Positions 1 to 4,688 of a stretch of 5,890 nt of DNA are shown here, in pieces. The stretch's first letter is position 1. Each line of letters opens with the position of its first letter. The position numbers and the translations under genes are program-made. Below the pieces are notes generated by a model. That model saw only the letters and a list, made by a program, of their open reading frames with translations. It was not told where the DNA came from and did not search any database. Origin of the DNA: an uncultured Eubacteriales bacterium (GTDB taxonomy: Bacteria; Bacillota; Clostridia; Christensenellales; DTU072); NCBI GenBank assembly GCA_902766325.1, contig CACXDF010000205.1, positions 1 to 5,890 of the forward strand, written 5' to 3'.

Positions 1-205
1 CGTAGCGGATACGCATGGTGCCCGTTTCTATCGAGACGGAATTTATTTCCGACGCTTCGACCGAGTAGGTCTTAGCTTCTAACACGGTGTTGTTCATAAC
101 GCCGAAATTCCAACCGTTTTTCGACATTACCACAGTAAAGACGATGCCGCCCGCAATAAGGAAACACAGTCCGATGACAGCGATGATTATCAATGCTTTT
201 TTCAT
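1..205 (-). CDS. Partial N-terminus of a DUF4097-type membrane-anchored protein
   Basis: This is the first 68 codons of a gene that continues past the left edge. It starts at ATG 205-203, two bases after the TAA of the upstream gene, with a GGGGG Shine-Dalgarno-like run five bases before the ATG. Residues 4-26 (ALIIIAVIGLCFLIAGGIVF...) form one hydrophobic segment, with only MKK before it, so it is probably a membrane anchor or uncleaved signal. From about residue 46 the sequence (YSVEASEINSVSIETGTMRIRY) has the alternating pattern of the beginning of a DUF4097 'putative adhesin' beta-repeat domain. The assignment rests partly on context: in Bacillota, PadR, DUF1700 and DUF4097 genes commonly occur in this order. 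The biochemical role of the family is not established; an envelope-sensing or stress role is an inference. The visible part is too short to exclude another secreted protein. Confidence 0.65.
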   Translation of the reverse strand, partial: MKKALIIIAVIGLCFLIAGGIVFTVVMSKNGWNFGVMNNTVLEAKTYSVEASEINSVSIETGTMRIRY

Positions 206-207
206 AT

Positions 208-774
208 TTACCCCCGTTTATAAATGGCTTTAAAGATTTTGAAGAGTACGATCGCCGTATACTTCGTGATAAGGAAGAAGACGACGAAAAGTATCAGTCC
301 CACGCCGGAAGCGGCAAGGCCCGCGCCGGCTCCGATGGCCGCGGTCACTCCGCCGCCCGCTACGATCGGGTAGACGATGGCGCCGAGCAAACCGGCTACG
401 CCTACCGCCGCGCCGGATACGCATACCGCCGCAAAAGAAACGAGAACGGCAACTAACGCGCTACCGATGGGCAAAACAAGTAAGACCGTCGCAAAAAACA
501 ATCCGATGACCTCGGCTACGGAATGACCGGTTTTTGCCGAAGAGACAGTTCTTCGTTCGCTGATACGTTCCGGAGCGTACCCTTCTTCGGATAGCGTCTT
601 CCGCGCGCAACTCTCGGGCGAACCGAGCTCGGCGATGATGCCTTCGTCCGAACGACCGTTCGATGCCATTTCGTCGTGCATTTCGCGATAGTACTCCAAA
701 ACGCGCTCGCGTTCCGTTTTGGGCAGCGACGACAATTCTTTTTTGAGTTTACGCTCCCACGTCTTATAAGTCAT
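208..774 (-). CDS. DUF1700/HAAS-domain multi-pass membrane protein
   Basis: A 188-residue protein. The first 60 residues are a soluble helical domain with the HAAS/DUF1700 signature: LSSLPKTERERVLEYYREMHDEM, then a G-x-SDEGIIAELGSPESCARK stretch. Residues about 70-84 are a polar linker. From about residue 87 to 176 there are three or four hydrophobic segments rich in Gly, Ala and Val, ending in a short basic tail (YKRG). Such proteins usually sit between a PadR regulator and DUF4097 proteins and are thought to couple the membrane to the regulator; the mechanism is unknown. I chose ATG 774 over the in-frame ATG at 780. The only Shine-Dalgarno (AGAGG, 784-788) is 9 bases from 774 but 3 bases from 780, and 774 gives the classic ATGA overlap with the padR stop. 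Translation is therefore probably coupled to padR. Confidence 0.85.
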   Translation of the reverse strand: MTYKTWERKLKKELSSLPKTERERVLEYYREMHDEMASNGRSDEGIIAELGSPESCARKTLSEEGYAPERISERRTVSSAKTGHSVAEVIGLFFATVLLVLPIGSALVAVLVSFAAVCVSGAAVGVAGLLGAIVYPIVAGGGVTAAIGAGAGLAASGVGLILFVVFFLITKYTAIVLFKIFKAIYKRG

Positions 775-1085
775 AGCCATTTACCTCTCATAATAAATTT
801 TTTTATTCTTTCAAACTCGGGCATCGAGTCGATAAAATCCTTCAGTTTTTCCTTCCCGATCTGCGTGATGGAAAAATACCGACGAAGACGGCCGTTGAAC
901 TCCACGCTCCTGGTCTTTACCGCCCCGCTCTGCTCCAATCTCCGCAGGATCGGATAAAGAGTAGACTCGGAGATCACGATATACGGCGCAAGATCGGATA
1001 TGATCTTGTATCCGTAGGACTCTTCTTTTTCTATCGCCGAAAGTACGCATACTTCCAACAATCCTTTTTTTAATTGCGCGTCCAT
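771..1085 (-). CDS. PadR-family winged-helix transcriptional regulator
   Basis: A 104-residue DNA-binding protein consisting almost entirely of the PadR winged helix. Residues 9-32 (LLEVCVLSAIEKEESYGYKIISDL) match the family's first helices, with the GYKI core. Residues 39-53 (SESTLYPILRRLEQS) form the recognition helix, and GRLRRYFSIT (about 65-74) is the wing. The short C-terminal tail is typical of the small PadR-s1 subgroup, which dimerises through its terminal helices. Its Shine-Dalgarno GGAG lies 6 bases before the ATG. It is the first gene of the operon with the DUF1700 and DUF4097 proteins. The dyad over its own -10 box suggests that it represses itself and the two membrane genes. The ligand is unknown. 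Family assignment is firm; the autoregulation is an inference from the promoter layout. Confidence 0.93.
   Translation of the reverse strand: MDAQLKKGLLEVCVLSAIEKEESYGYKIISDLAPYIVISESTLYPILRRLEQSGAVKTRSVEFNGRLRRYFSITQIGKEKLKDFIDSMPEFERIKKFIMRGKWL
784..788 (-). promoter_or_regulatory. Ribosome binding site that sets the DUF1700 start
   Basis: AGAGG on the minus strand lies inside the last codons of padR. Its distance is 9 bases to ATG 774 and only 3 bases to ATG 780, which favours the inner start and the 4-bp ATGA overlap. Confidence 0.7.
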
Positions 1086-1094
1086 TTATCTCTC

Positions 1095-1136
1095 CAATAC
1101 TGTTCTATGTGCCATATTATACATTGCATAGTATTG
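1095..1136. promoter_or_regulatory. Probable PadR operator overlapping the -10 box
   Basis: Nested inverted repeats surround the -10 box. ATGT-N10-ACAT spans 1107-1124, CTATG (1105-1109) faces CATAG (1127-1131), and CAATACT (1095-1101) faces AGTATTG (1130-1136). PadR proteins are known to bind ATGT/ACAT dyads at or near the -10 of target promoters. That this PadR binds here is an inference from position and symmetry. Confidence 0.6.
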
Positions 1137-1144
1137 CTTGTCAA
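1116..1144 (-). promoter_or_regulatory. Sigma-A promoter of the padR operon
   Basis: On the minus strand: -35 TTGACA (1144-1139), a 17-base spacer, and -10 TATAAT (1121-1116). Both boxes match consensus. The predicted start is near 1109, leaving a leader of about 24 bases containing the padR ribosome binding site. A consensus promoter of this strength normally needs a repressor, which fits the overlapping dyad. Confidence 0.9.
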
Positions 1145-1223
1145 GCGGAAGACAAAAATTGTTCATAATTATTTTCTTTCCGTTTTTCTTACTAAGTTCA
1201 AAGCAAAAAATAAAGCGAATATA

Positions 1224-1265
1224 ACCGAAGAAAGCACTTGCTGATTTGCGAGTGCTTTCTTCGGT
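1224..1265 (-). terminator. Hairpin terminator of the redox operon
   Basis: A perfect 15-bp inverted repeat (arms 1224-1238 and 1251-1265), extendable by three inner pairs to leave a TGATTT loop. It lies 48 bases after the Fe-S flavoprotein gene. There is no clean U-run after the whole stem on the minus strand: TTATATTCGC comes first, then a T-rich run. However, the 3' arm itself carries TTTCTT after the GCACT/AGTGC core, so a shorter hairpin followed by Us is possible. Termination is likely but the efficiency is uncertain. The rest of the 1086-1312 gap holds only this hairpin and the padR promoter; no further gene was seen. Confidence 0.7.
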
Positions 1266-1312
1266 AAAGGCTACAAAAAAGAACGCGACTTAAAAAGTCT
1301 CCTAAATATTTC

Positions 1313-1855
1313 TCACTCTATTCCTTTTCCGAATGTATACGCTTCGTCCAGTTCTTCCGCTTTGACGTTTACCTCACCGGGATCGTTAATGCCGCCGCAA
1401 AAGAGCGATCCTGCGAGTGTCGCATTTTCAAAACAATCCACCCATCCTATCAAACCGTTCACGGCTTTTTCGGGCGTGGTTTCTTCGTCCTCGGCGGCCG
1501 TCGAAAGCATATAGACCTTGCGGAACCTGTAATCGGAAGAATAAAGCGGATTCATGCGATCAAGCAGCGTTTTCATCTGCCCGCACATTTCGTAATAATA
1601 GATCGGCGTGACGAATACCAGCGTATCCGCGTTCTTGACCTTTTCCGCAATTTCGACCGCATCGTCTTTCAGTACGCATTTCTGCGTTTTCTGACAAGAA
1701 AAGCATCCGATGCAAAAATTGATTTTCTTACCCTTCAAACTGATTTGCTCAACTTCATGTCCGGCGTCTTTCGCTCCGGCAATCAGGCGATCCGCCAGAA
1801 TATCCGAATTGCTTTTTGCTCGAAGACTCGTTTTTATTACCAGTACTTTACTCAT
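1313..1855 (-). CDS. Iron-sulfur flavoprotein, FMN-reductase/flavodoxin-fold family
   Basis: A 180-residue cytoplasmic protein with no signal peptide. It opens with a beta strand and FMN phosphate loop (KVLVIKTSLRAKSNS, residues 3-17). Four cysteines at 48, 51, 54 and 60 form CX2CX2CX5C, within the compact motif that binds a [4Fe-4S] cluster in iron-sulfur flavoproteins (Isf). Residues 83-88 (TPIYYY) form the FMN isoalloxazine-binding loop. The length is normal for NADPH-dependent FMN reductase-like proteins. It probably passes electrons between NAD(P)H or ferredoxin and a small acceptor; the substrate is unknown. Earlier in-frame ATGs exist at 1864 and 1861, but the GGAGG at 1865-1869 is 9 bases from 1855 and touches or nearly touches the others, so 1855 is preferred. 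The ribosome binding site lies in the end of the preceding gene, so translation is probably coupled. Confidence 0.85.
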   Translation of the reverse strand: MSKVLVIKTSLRAKSNSDILADRLIAGAKDAGHEVEQISLKGKKINFCIGCFSCQKTQKCVLKDDAVEIAEKVKNADTLVFVTPIYYYEMCGQMKTLLDRMNPLYSSDYRFRKVYMLSTAAEDEETTPEKAVNGLIGWVDCFENATLAGSLFCGGINDPGEVNVKAEELDEAYTFGKGIE

Positions 1856-1860
1856 TTTCA

Positions 1861-2871
1861 TCATCCTCCGTATGTTATTTTTAACGTAACGTTTCCGTTA
1901 TTCAATAGTCTTGTCATATCGGCAGCGCTCTGATCGGTGATCCTGCCAAGGCGTGTGTATGCCCATGAGTTAGAGCCGTAAAAAACGACGATCTTATCGC
2001 CCGAATACAACATGATATCACCGGCGCTCGTTGTTGTTTGGACGTCGTTTCTCGGAAGACTCCTCCCGAGAGAACCGACCTGTTCGAATCCGCCGTACAT
2101 CGACATTTGAATTGTAAGATCCTTTGCCGAGACCAGTTCTGTCAGCGCGTCAACGGACTCGTTTTTCTCCCATTCGACGGCAACTTCCGTGTCGTTTATT
2201 ATTAAGCGCAACGTCTTTTCCATATCTGCTCCTTCCGTTTCGGTCGGTTTTGTATCATCGATCCATTTTTTGAGCTCACACTCGGTCACGCTACCGGAAA
2301 ACCGTTTTCCTTGGACCCAGTTTCCGCTACCCGCTTGCGCCGCAAGCGCGTCGTCGCTTTGTCCGATGTCGCTCGATCCCGAAGTGCAAAACGGAATGAC
2401 CGTTACGCCCGAAAAATCATGGCTTTCCACAAAAGTACTGAGTATTCGCGGCGCCTGCCCCCACCATATCGGATAACCCAGATATACGATTTTATATCCC
2501 TCTATCGAAATATTTTCGGCAATAGCGGGGCGCGCGGTCGCATCGTTTTGTTCTCGTGAAGTCCTGCTGCCCGAATCGCTGTAATTCAGATCCGCCGAAG
2601 AATACGGCGCCGCGGGAATAATCTCTTTAAGCCCGGCGCCGGTTTGAACGGCTATCTTTTCCGCGACTCTCTTTGTCGTTCCCGTTGCGGAAAAAACAAC
2701 AACCAAAACGTCCGATCTGCTATCGTTCCTCGCGTTCGAACCGCCCGTTTCGGACGTATCGGTTTTCGTTCCCTGTTTTTCGGGAGGATCGGCGTTTCCC
2801 GCCCCGTCGCAAGCGGCGAGCGTAAACATCATCGCTAAACCGAGCATGACTGTTAATAACCTTCTTTTCAT
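1861..2871 (-). CDS. Secreted lipoprotein: flavodoxin fused to a cyclophilin-like domain
   Basis: A 336-residue protein. Residues 1-21 are a lipoprotein signal (MKRR, hydrophobic core, lipobox LAAC with Cys21), so the mature protein should be anchored on the outer face of the membrane. Residues 22-53 are a Ser/Thr/Asn-rich spacer. Residues 54-206 are a flavodoxin domain: FMN phosphate loop SATGTT (61-66), LGYPIWWGQAPR (121-132) and FCTSGSSDIGQS (161-172). After a Thr/Glu linker (about 207-216), residues 217-336 form a cyclophilin-like domain with MYGGFEQVGSLGRSLPRND and YSGDKIVVFYGSNSWAYTRLG motifs. It likely carries FMN and moves electrons outside the membrane; the partner is unknown. The Shine-Dalgarno AGGAG is 6 bases before the ATG. 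It lies 9 bases after the hydrolase gene and its stop overlaps the upstream ATGs of the next gene. An internal ribosome binding site at the domain boundary is described separately. Confidence 0.9.
   Translation of the reverse strand: MKRRLLTVMLGLAMMFTLAACDGAGNADPPEKQGTKTDTSETGGSNARNDSRSDVLVVVFSATGTTKRVAEKIAVQTGAGLKEIIPAAPYSSADLNYSDSGSRTSREQNDATARPAIAENISIEGYKIVYLGYPIWWGQAPRILSTFVESHDFSGVTVIPFCTSGSSDIGQSDDALAAQAGSGNWVQGKRFSGSVTECELKKWIDDTKPTETEGADMEKTLRLIINDTEVAVEWEKNESVDALTELVSAKDLTIQMSMYGGFEQVGSLGRSLPRNDVQTTTSAGDIMLYSGDKIVVFYGSNSWAYTRLGRITDQSAADMTRLLNNGNVTLKITYGG
1865..1869 (-). promoter_or_regulatory. Ribosome binding site that sets the Fe-S flavoprotein start
   Basis: GGAGG encodes the last Gly-Gly codons of the upstream lipoprotein. 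Three in-frame ATGs follow at 1864, 1861 and 1855, with spacings of 0, 3 and 9 bases. Only 1855 has normal spacing. Confidence 0.75.
2221..2234 (-). promoter_or_regulatory. Internal ribosome binding site and ATG at the flavodoxin/cyclophilin-like boundary
   Basis: Within the lipoprotein gene, AAGGAG (2234-2229) is followed 5 bases later by an in-frame ATG (2223-2221). This is Met217, the first residue of the cyclophilin-like domain (MEKTLRLIIN). Use of this start would give a 120-residue stand-alone protein without a signal peptide. It may be functional, or a relic of a gene fusion. The motif is seen directly; its use is an inference. Confidence 0.45.
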
Positions 2872-2880
2872 TATTCTCTC

Positions 2881-3882
2881 CTATTTCAAATACTCTCTGA
2901 AAAACGCTTCCAGTTTATCAAACGGGATCGCGTTTGTATTACCGCCGTCGTACAGATCGGTATGCGACGCGCCGGGGATGATAAAAAGCTCTTTGTTTTC
3001 CGTATACTTGCTACCCTTGATCATATTTGCGTAAGCGTCGCGCCCGAAATAGCAGGAATGCGCTTTGTCTCCGTGAACAATCAGAACCGCAGATCGGATC
3101 TCGTTAGAATAGTGCAGGATCGGCTGATTCATAAAGCTCTCGCACCCGATCGCGTTCCAACCGCCGTTCGAATTGAGCGAACGGGGATGGTATCCGCGCT
3201 CCGTTTTATAATAGTCGTAATAGTCTTTTACGAAATACGGCGCGTCTTCGGGAAGCGGATCAACTACGCCGCCTCCGAGTTTATATTCGCCGTTTTTCAG
3301 GTCTGCAAGTCTTTGCGCGCACATAGCCGCGCGTTTTTTGTAGCGAGCTTCTTCGCTGTCCTCGGAATCGAAGTATCCCTTTGCGTTGACGCGGGTCATA
3401 TCGTACATCGTCATCGCCGCAGTCGCTTTCACACGGGTATCGAGCGCGGCGGTATTGATCGCCATACCGCCCCATCCGCAAATACCGATGATGCCGATCC
3501 TGTCCGGGTCGACTTTATCGCAAAGCGAAAGGAAATCCACCGCCGCCATAAAATCCTCGGTATTGATGTCCGGCGACGCCATATACCGCACGTTCCCGCC
3601 GCTCTCGCCGGTAAAAGACGGGTCAAAAGCGATCGTCAGGAATCCGCGCGCCGCCATAGTCTGTGCGTAAAGTCCGGAGCACTGTTCCTTGACCGCGCCG
3701 AACGGACCGCTGACGGCGATCGCCGGGAGCTTCTCTGCGACGTTCTTCGGAACGTACATATCCGCCGCAAGCGTGATCCCGTAGCGGTTTGTAAACGTGA
3801 TTTTGCTATGGTTTACTCTTTCGTCTCTCGGATAGGTCTTATCCCACTCGCTCGTAAGGTTCAGTTTTTCTGTTTTGATCAT
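2881..3882 (-). CDS. Alpha/beta hydrolase with Cys at the nucleophile elbow
   Basis: A 333-residue cytoplasmic protein of the dienelactone-hydrolase/YcjY-like alpha/beta hydrolase group. An N-terminal beta region (KITFTNRYGITLAADMYVPKN, about 27-47) leads to an oxyanion-type SGPFGAVKEQ segment (58-67). The nucleophile elbow at 133-138 is GICGWG, placing Cys135 where most relatives have Ser; dienelactone hydrolase also uses Cys. Asp272 (VHGDKAH) and His307 (GASHTDLYD) fit the remaining triad. It probably hydrolyses an ester, lactone or thioester; the substrate is unknown. The reading frame extends upstream to an ATG at 3945, but that start lies before the predicted transcription start near 3929. 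The AAGGAG at 3892-3897 is 9 bases from ATG 3882, so 3882 is chosen. It is the first gene of the MerR-controlled operon. Confidence 0.88.
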   Translation of the reverse strand: MIKTEKLNLTSEWDKTYPRDERVNHSKITFTNRYGITLAADMYVPKNVAEKLPAIAVSGPFGAVKEQCSGLYAQTMAARGFLTIAFDPSFTGESGGNVRYMASPDINTEDFMAAVDFLSLCDKVDPDRIGIIGICGWGGMAINTAALDTRVKATAAMTMYDMTRVNAKGYFDSEDSEEARYKKRAAMCAQRLADLKNGEYKLGGGVVDPLPEDAPYFVKDYYDYYKTERGYHPRSLNSNGGWNAIGCESFMNQPILHYSNEIRSAVLIVHGDKAHSCYFGRDAYANMIKGSKYTENKELFIIPGASHTDLYDGGNTNAIPFDKLEAFFREYLK

Positions 3883-3891
3883 AAAAATATT

Positions 3892-3897
3892 CTCCTT
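3892..3897 (-). promoter_or_regulatory. Ribosome binding site that sets the hydrolase start
   Basis: AAGGAG on the minus strand lies 9 bases before ATG 3882. It removes 21 residues from the longest possible reading frame, whose first codons overlap the promoter -10 box. Confidence 0.8.
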
Positions 3898-3903
3898 TAT
3901 GGG

Positions 3904-3932
3904 TTGATTTATTCGTTTTTTCGTGCTACAAT
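3904..3932 (+). promoter_or_regulatory. Probable merR promoter, overlapping the divergent operon promoter
   Basis: TTGATT (3904-3909), 17 bases, TACAAT (3927-3932). The predicted start near 3939 leaves a leader of about 57 bases. It faces the operon promoter head-on: the two -10 boxes are only 3 bases apart and the MerR operator lies just downstream of this start. Bound MerR could therefore lower its own synthesis. The -35 match is moderate. Confidence 0.55.
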
Positions 3933-3935
3933 GTA

Positions 3936-3966
3936 ATTGTAACACCTAAACCTAACTTTATGTCAA
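3936..3966 (-). promoter_or_regulatory. MerR-type promoter and operator of the hydrolase-flavodoxin operon
   Basis: On the minus strand: -35 TTGACA (3966-3961), -10 TACAAT (3941-3936), with a 19-base spacer. The over-long spacer is the hallmark of promoters activated by MerR-family DNA distortion. An imperfect dyad sits within it: CATAAAG (3962-3956), four bases, then GTTTAGG (3951-3945). This resembles the CTTAAAG-N4-CTTTAAG operator I recall for Bacillus AdhR, with 11 of 14 positions equal. The promoter should be weak until the divergent regulator is activated. Confidence 0.8.
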
Positions 3967-3995
3967 GGGGTTAAGAAAAAAAAGAGGTATTTTTT

Positions 3996-4448
3996 ATGTA
4001 CACGATCGGTCAAGTATCCGAAATGTTCGGCCTGCCCATTTCCACTCTGCGCTATTATGATAAAGAAGGACTGTTCCCCGGTATGGAGCGCCAGTCCGGG
4101 ATCCGAAAATTCAGCGACCGCGAATTGGAAGCGCTTCGGATCATAGAATGTCTGAAGTTATCGGGGCTTGAGATCAAAGATATCAAGCAGTTTATGGCCT
4201 GGTGCGTCGAAGGCGCTTCTACCTATCCCGATCGAAAAGCCCTGTTTGAAACAAGAAAAAAAATCGTGGAAGCGGAGATGATAGCCCTTCAAAAAACGCT
4301 CGATATGCTGAAGTTTAAATGCTGGTACTACGAAACCGCGATCCGCGACGGAAACGAAGACCGTCTCAATGCCATGCTTCCGGACAAATTACCGCCCGAT
4401 ATACAAAAGTTATACGATAACGCTCACGCATCCGAAAAACGTAAATGA
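3996..4448 (+). CDS. MerR-family regulator, AdhR/NmlR-like, probable electrophile sensor
   Basis: A 150-residue activator. The N-terminal MerR helix-turn-helix and wing (YTIGQVSEMFGLPISTLRYY, 2-21, then DKEGLFPGMERQSGIRKFS) are intact. Helices with ECLKLSGLEIKDIKQF (51-66) follow, then a dimerisation coiled coil about residues 80-115 ending in KCWYYETA. The effector domain is minimal, as in small redox- or electrophile-sensing MerR proteins. Cys52 in the ECLK motif matches the position and context of the sensing Cys of B. subtilis AdhR (established knowledge, from memory); Cys70 and Cys109 are also present. The Shine-Dalgarno AGAGG (3983-3987) is 8 bases before the ATG. It is divergent from the hydrolase-flavodoxin operon, whose 19-base-spacer promoter is its obvious target. 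The inducer is unproven; an aldehyde or quinone is an inference. Confidence 0.9.
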   Translation: MYTIGQVSEMFGLPISTLRYYDKEGLFPGMERQSGIRKFSDRELEALRIIECLKLSGLEIKDIKQFMAWCVEGASTYPDRKALFETRKKIVEAEMIALQKTLDMLKFKCWYYETAIRDGNEDRLNAMLPDKLPPDIQKLYDNAHASEKRK

Positions 4449-4502
4449 TTATTCATCATCGACGCGAGGCACAATATCGCTCGGCGTCAGCCGAATAAAA
4501 CC

Positions 4503-4541
4503 GAAAGAAACCTGATTTGGCAGACAAATCAGGTTTCTTTC
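4503..4541 (-). terminator. Intrinsic terminator of tRNA-Arg (and nagA read-through)
   Basis: A perfect 17-bp stem (4503-4519 with 4525-4541) and 5-base loop, beginning one base after the CCA end of the tRNA. On the minus strand it is followed by GGTTTTATT, and the 3' arm ends in TTTCTTTC. The adjacent 4449-4502 gap holds only a small 5-bp hairpin (4481-4494). Because merR converges on it and has no other hairpin, this stem may also stop merR transcripts. Confidence 0.85.
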
Positions 4542-4542
4542 A

Positions 4543-4619
4543 TGGCGCACCCGATTGGATTCGAACCAACGACACCTGGCGTCGGAGGCCAGTGCTCTAT
4601 CCAGCTGGGCTACGAGTGC
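4543..4619 (-). tRNA. tRNA-Arg, anticodon CCG
   Basis: A complete 77-base cloverleaf including an encoded CCA. The acceptor arm is 7 bp with one G-U pair (GCACTCG with CGGGTGC) and the discriminator base is G. The anticodon arm CTGGC/GCCAG has loop CTCCGAC, giving CCG (template 4583-4585), which reads CGG. The variable loop is 5 bases and the T arm is GTTGG-TTCGAAT-CCAAT. The D stem is GCCC/GAGC, so position 12 is C opposite A23 instead of the usual U12-A23. The other arms are sound and the gene has a promoter and terminator, so it is probably functional. The anticodon loop resembles Arg(CCG) tRNAs of other bacteria. Confidence 0.96.
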
Positions 4620-4639
4620 ATATTTTAGGCACGTATCGT

Positions 4640-4668
4640 ATTCTATCACAACAAAACGCAAAATACAA
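4640..4668 (-). promoter_or_regulatory. Promoter of tRNA-Arg
   Basis: -35 TTGTAT (4668-4663), 17 bases, -10 TAGAAT (4645-4640) on the minus strand, placing the start about 12-15 bases before the mature tRNA 5' end. It sits in the 69-base gap after nagA, which has no terminator hairpin, so nagA read-through could also supply the tRNA. Confidence 0.65.
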
Positions 4669-4688
4669 GCGCTTTCGACTATGACGTT

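Noticed and set aside
193..456. Plus-strand 87-codon open frame at the left edge
   Set aside because: It lies antisense to the DUF1700 gene, is low-complexity (Arg, Gly, Tyr repeats), and has no supporting start signal.
2962..3936. Long plus-strand open frame (324 codons) opposite the hydrolase gene
   Set aside because: It is antisense to a clear alpha/beta hydrolase, its translation is Arg/His-rich with no recognisable domain, and it has no credible ribosome binding site. It is a codon-bias shadow.
3883..3945. 21-residue N-terminal extension of the hydrolase
   Set aside because: It would start upstream of the predicted transcription start, overlaps the -10 box, and lacks a ribosome binding site, whereas ATG 3882 has AAGGAG at good spacing.
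4481..4494. Small hairpin (TCGGC/GCCGA) after merR as its terminator
   Set aside because: Only 5 bp, and followed by AATAAAACC on the plus strand with no U-run. The 17-bp hairpin at 4503-4541 is the better candidate.
4543..4619. tRNA as an integration (att) site
   Set aside because: No integrase and no duplicated tRNA 3' end were found in the window, so there is no sign of an inserted element.
4449..4661. Minus-strand 70-codon open frame over the tRNA
   Set aside because: The translation contains VAQLDRALASDARCRWFESN, the familiar product of conceptually translating a tRNA gene. The tRNA-Arg explains the sequence.
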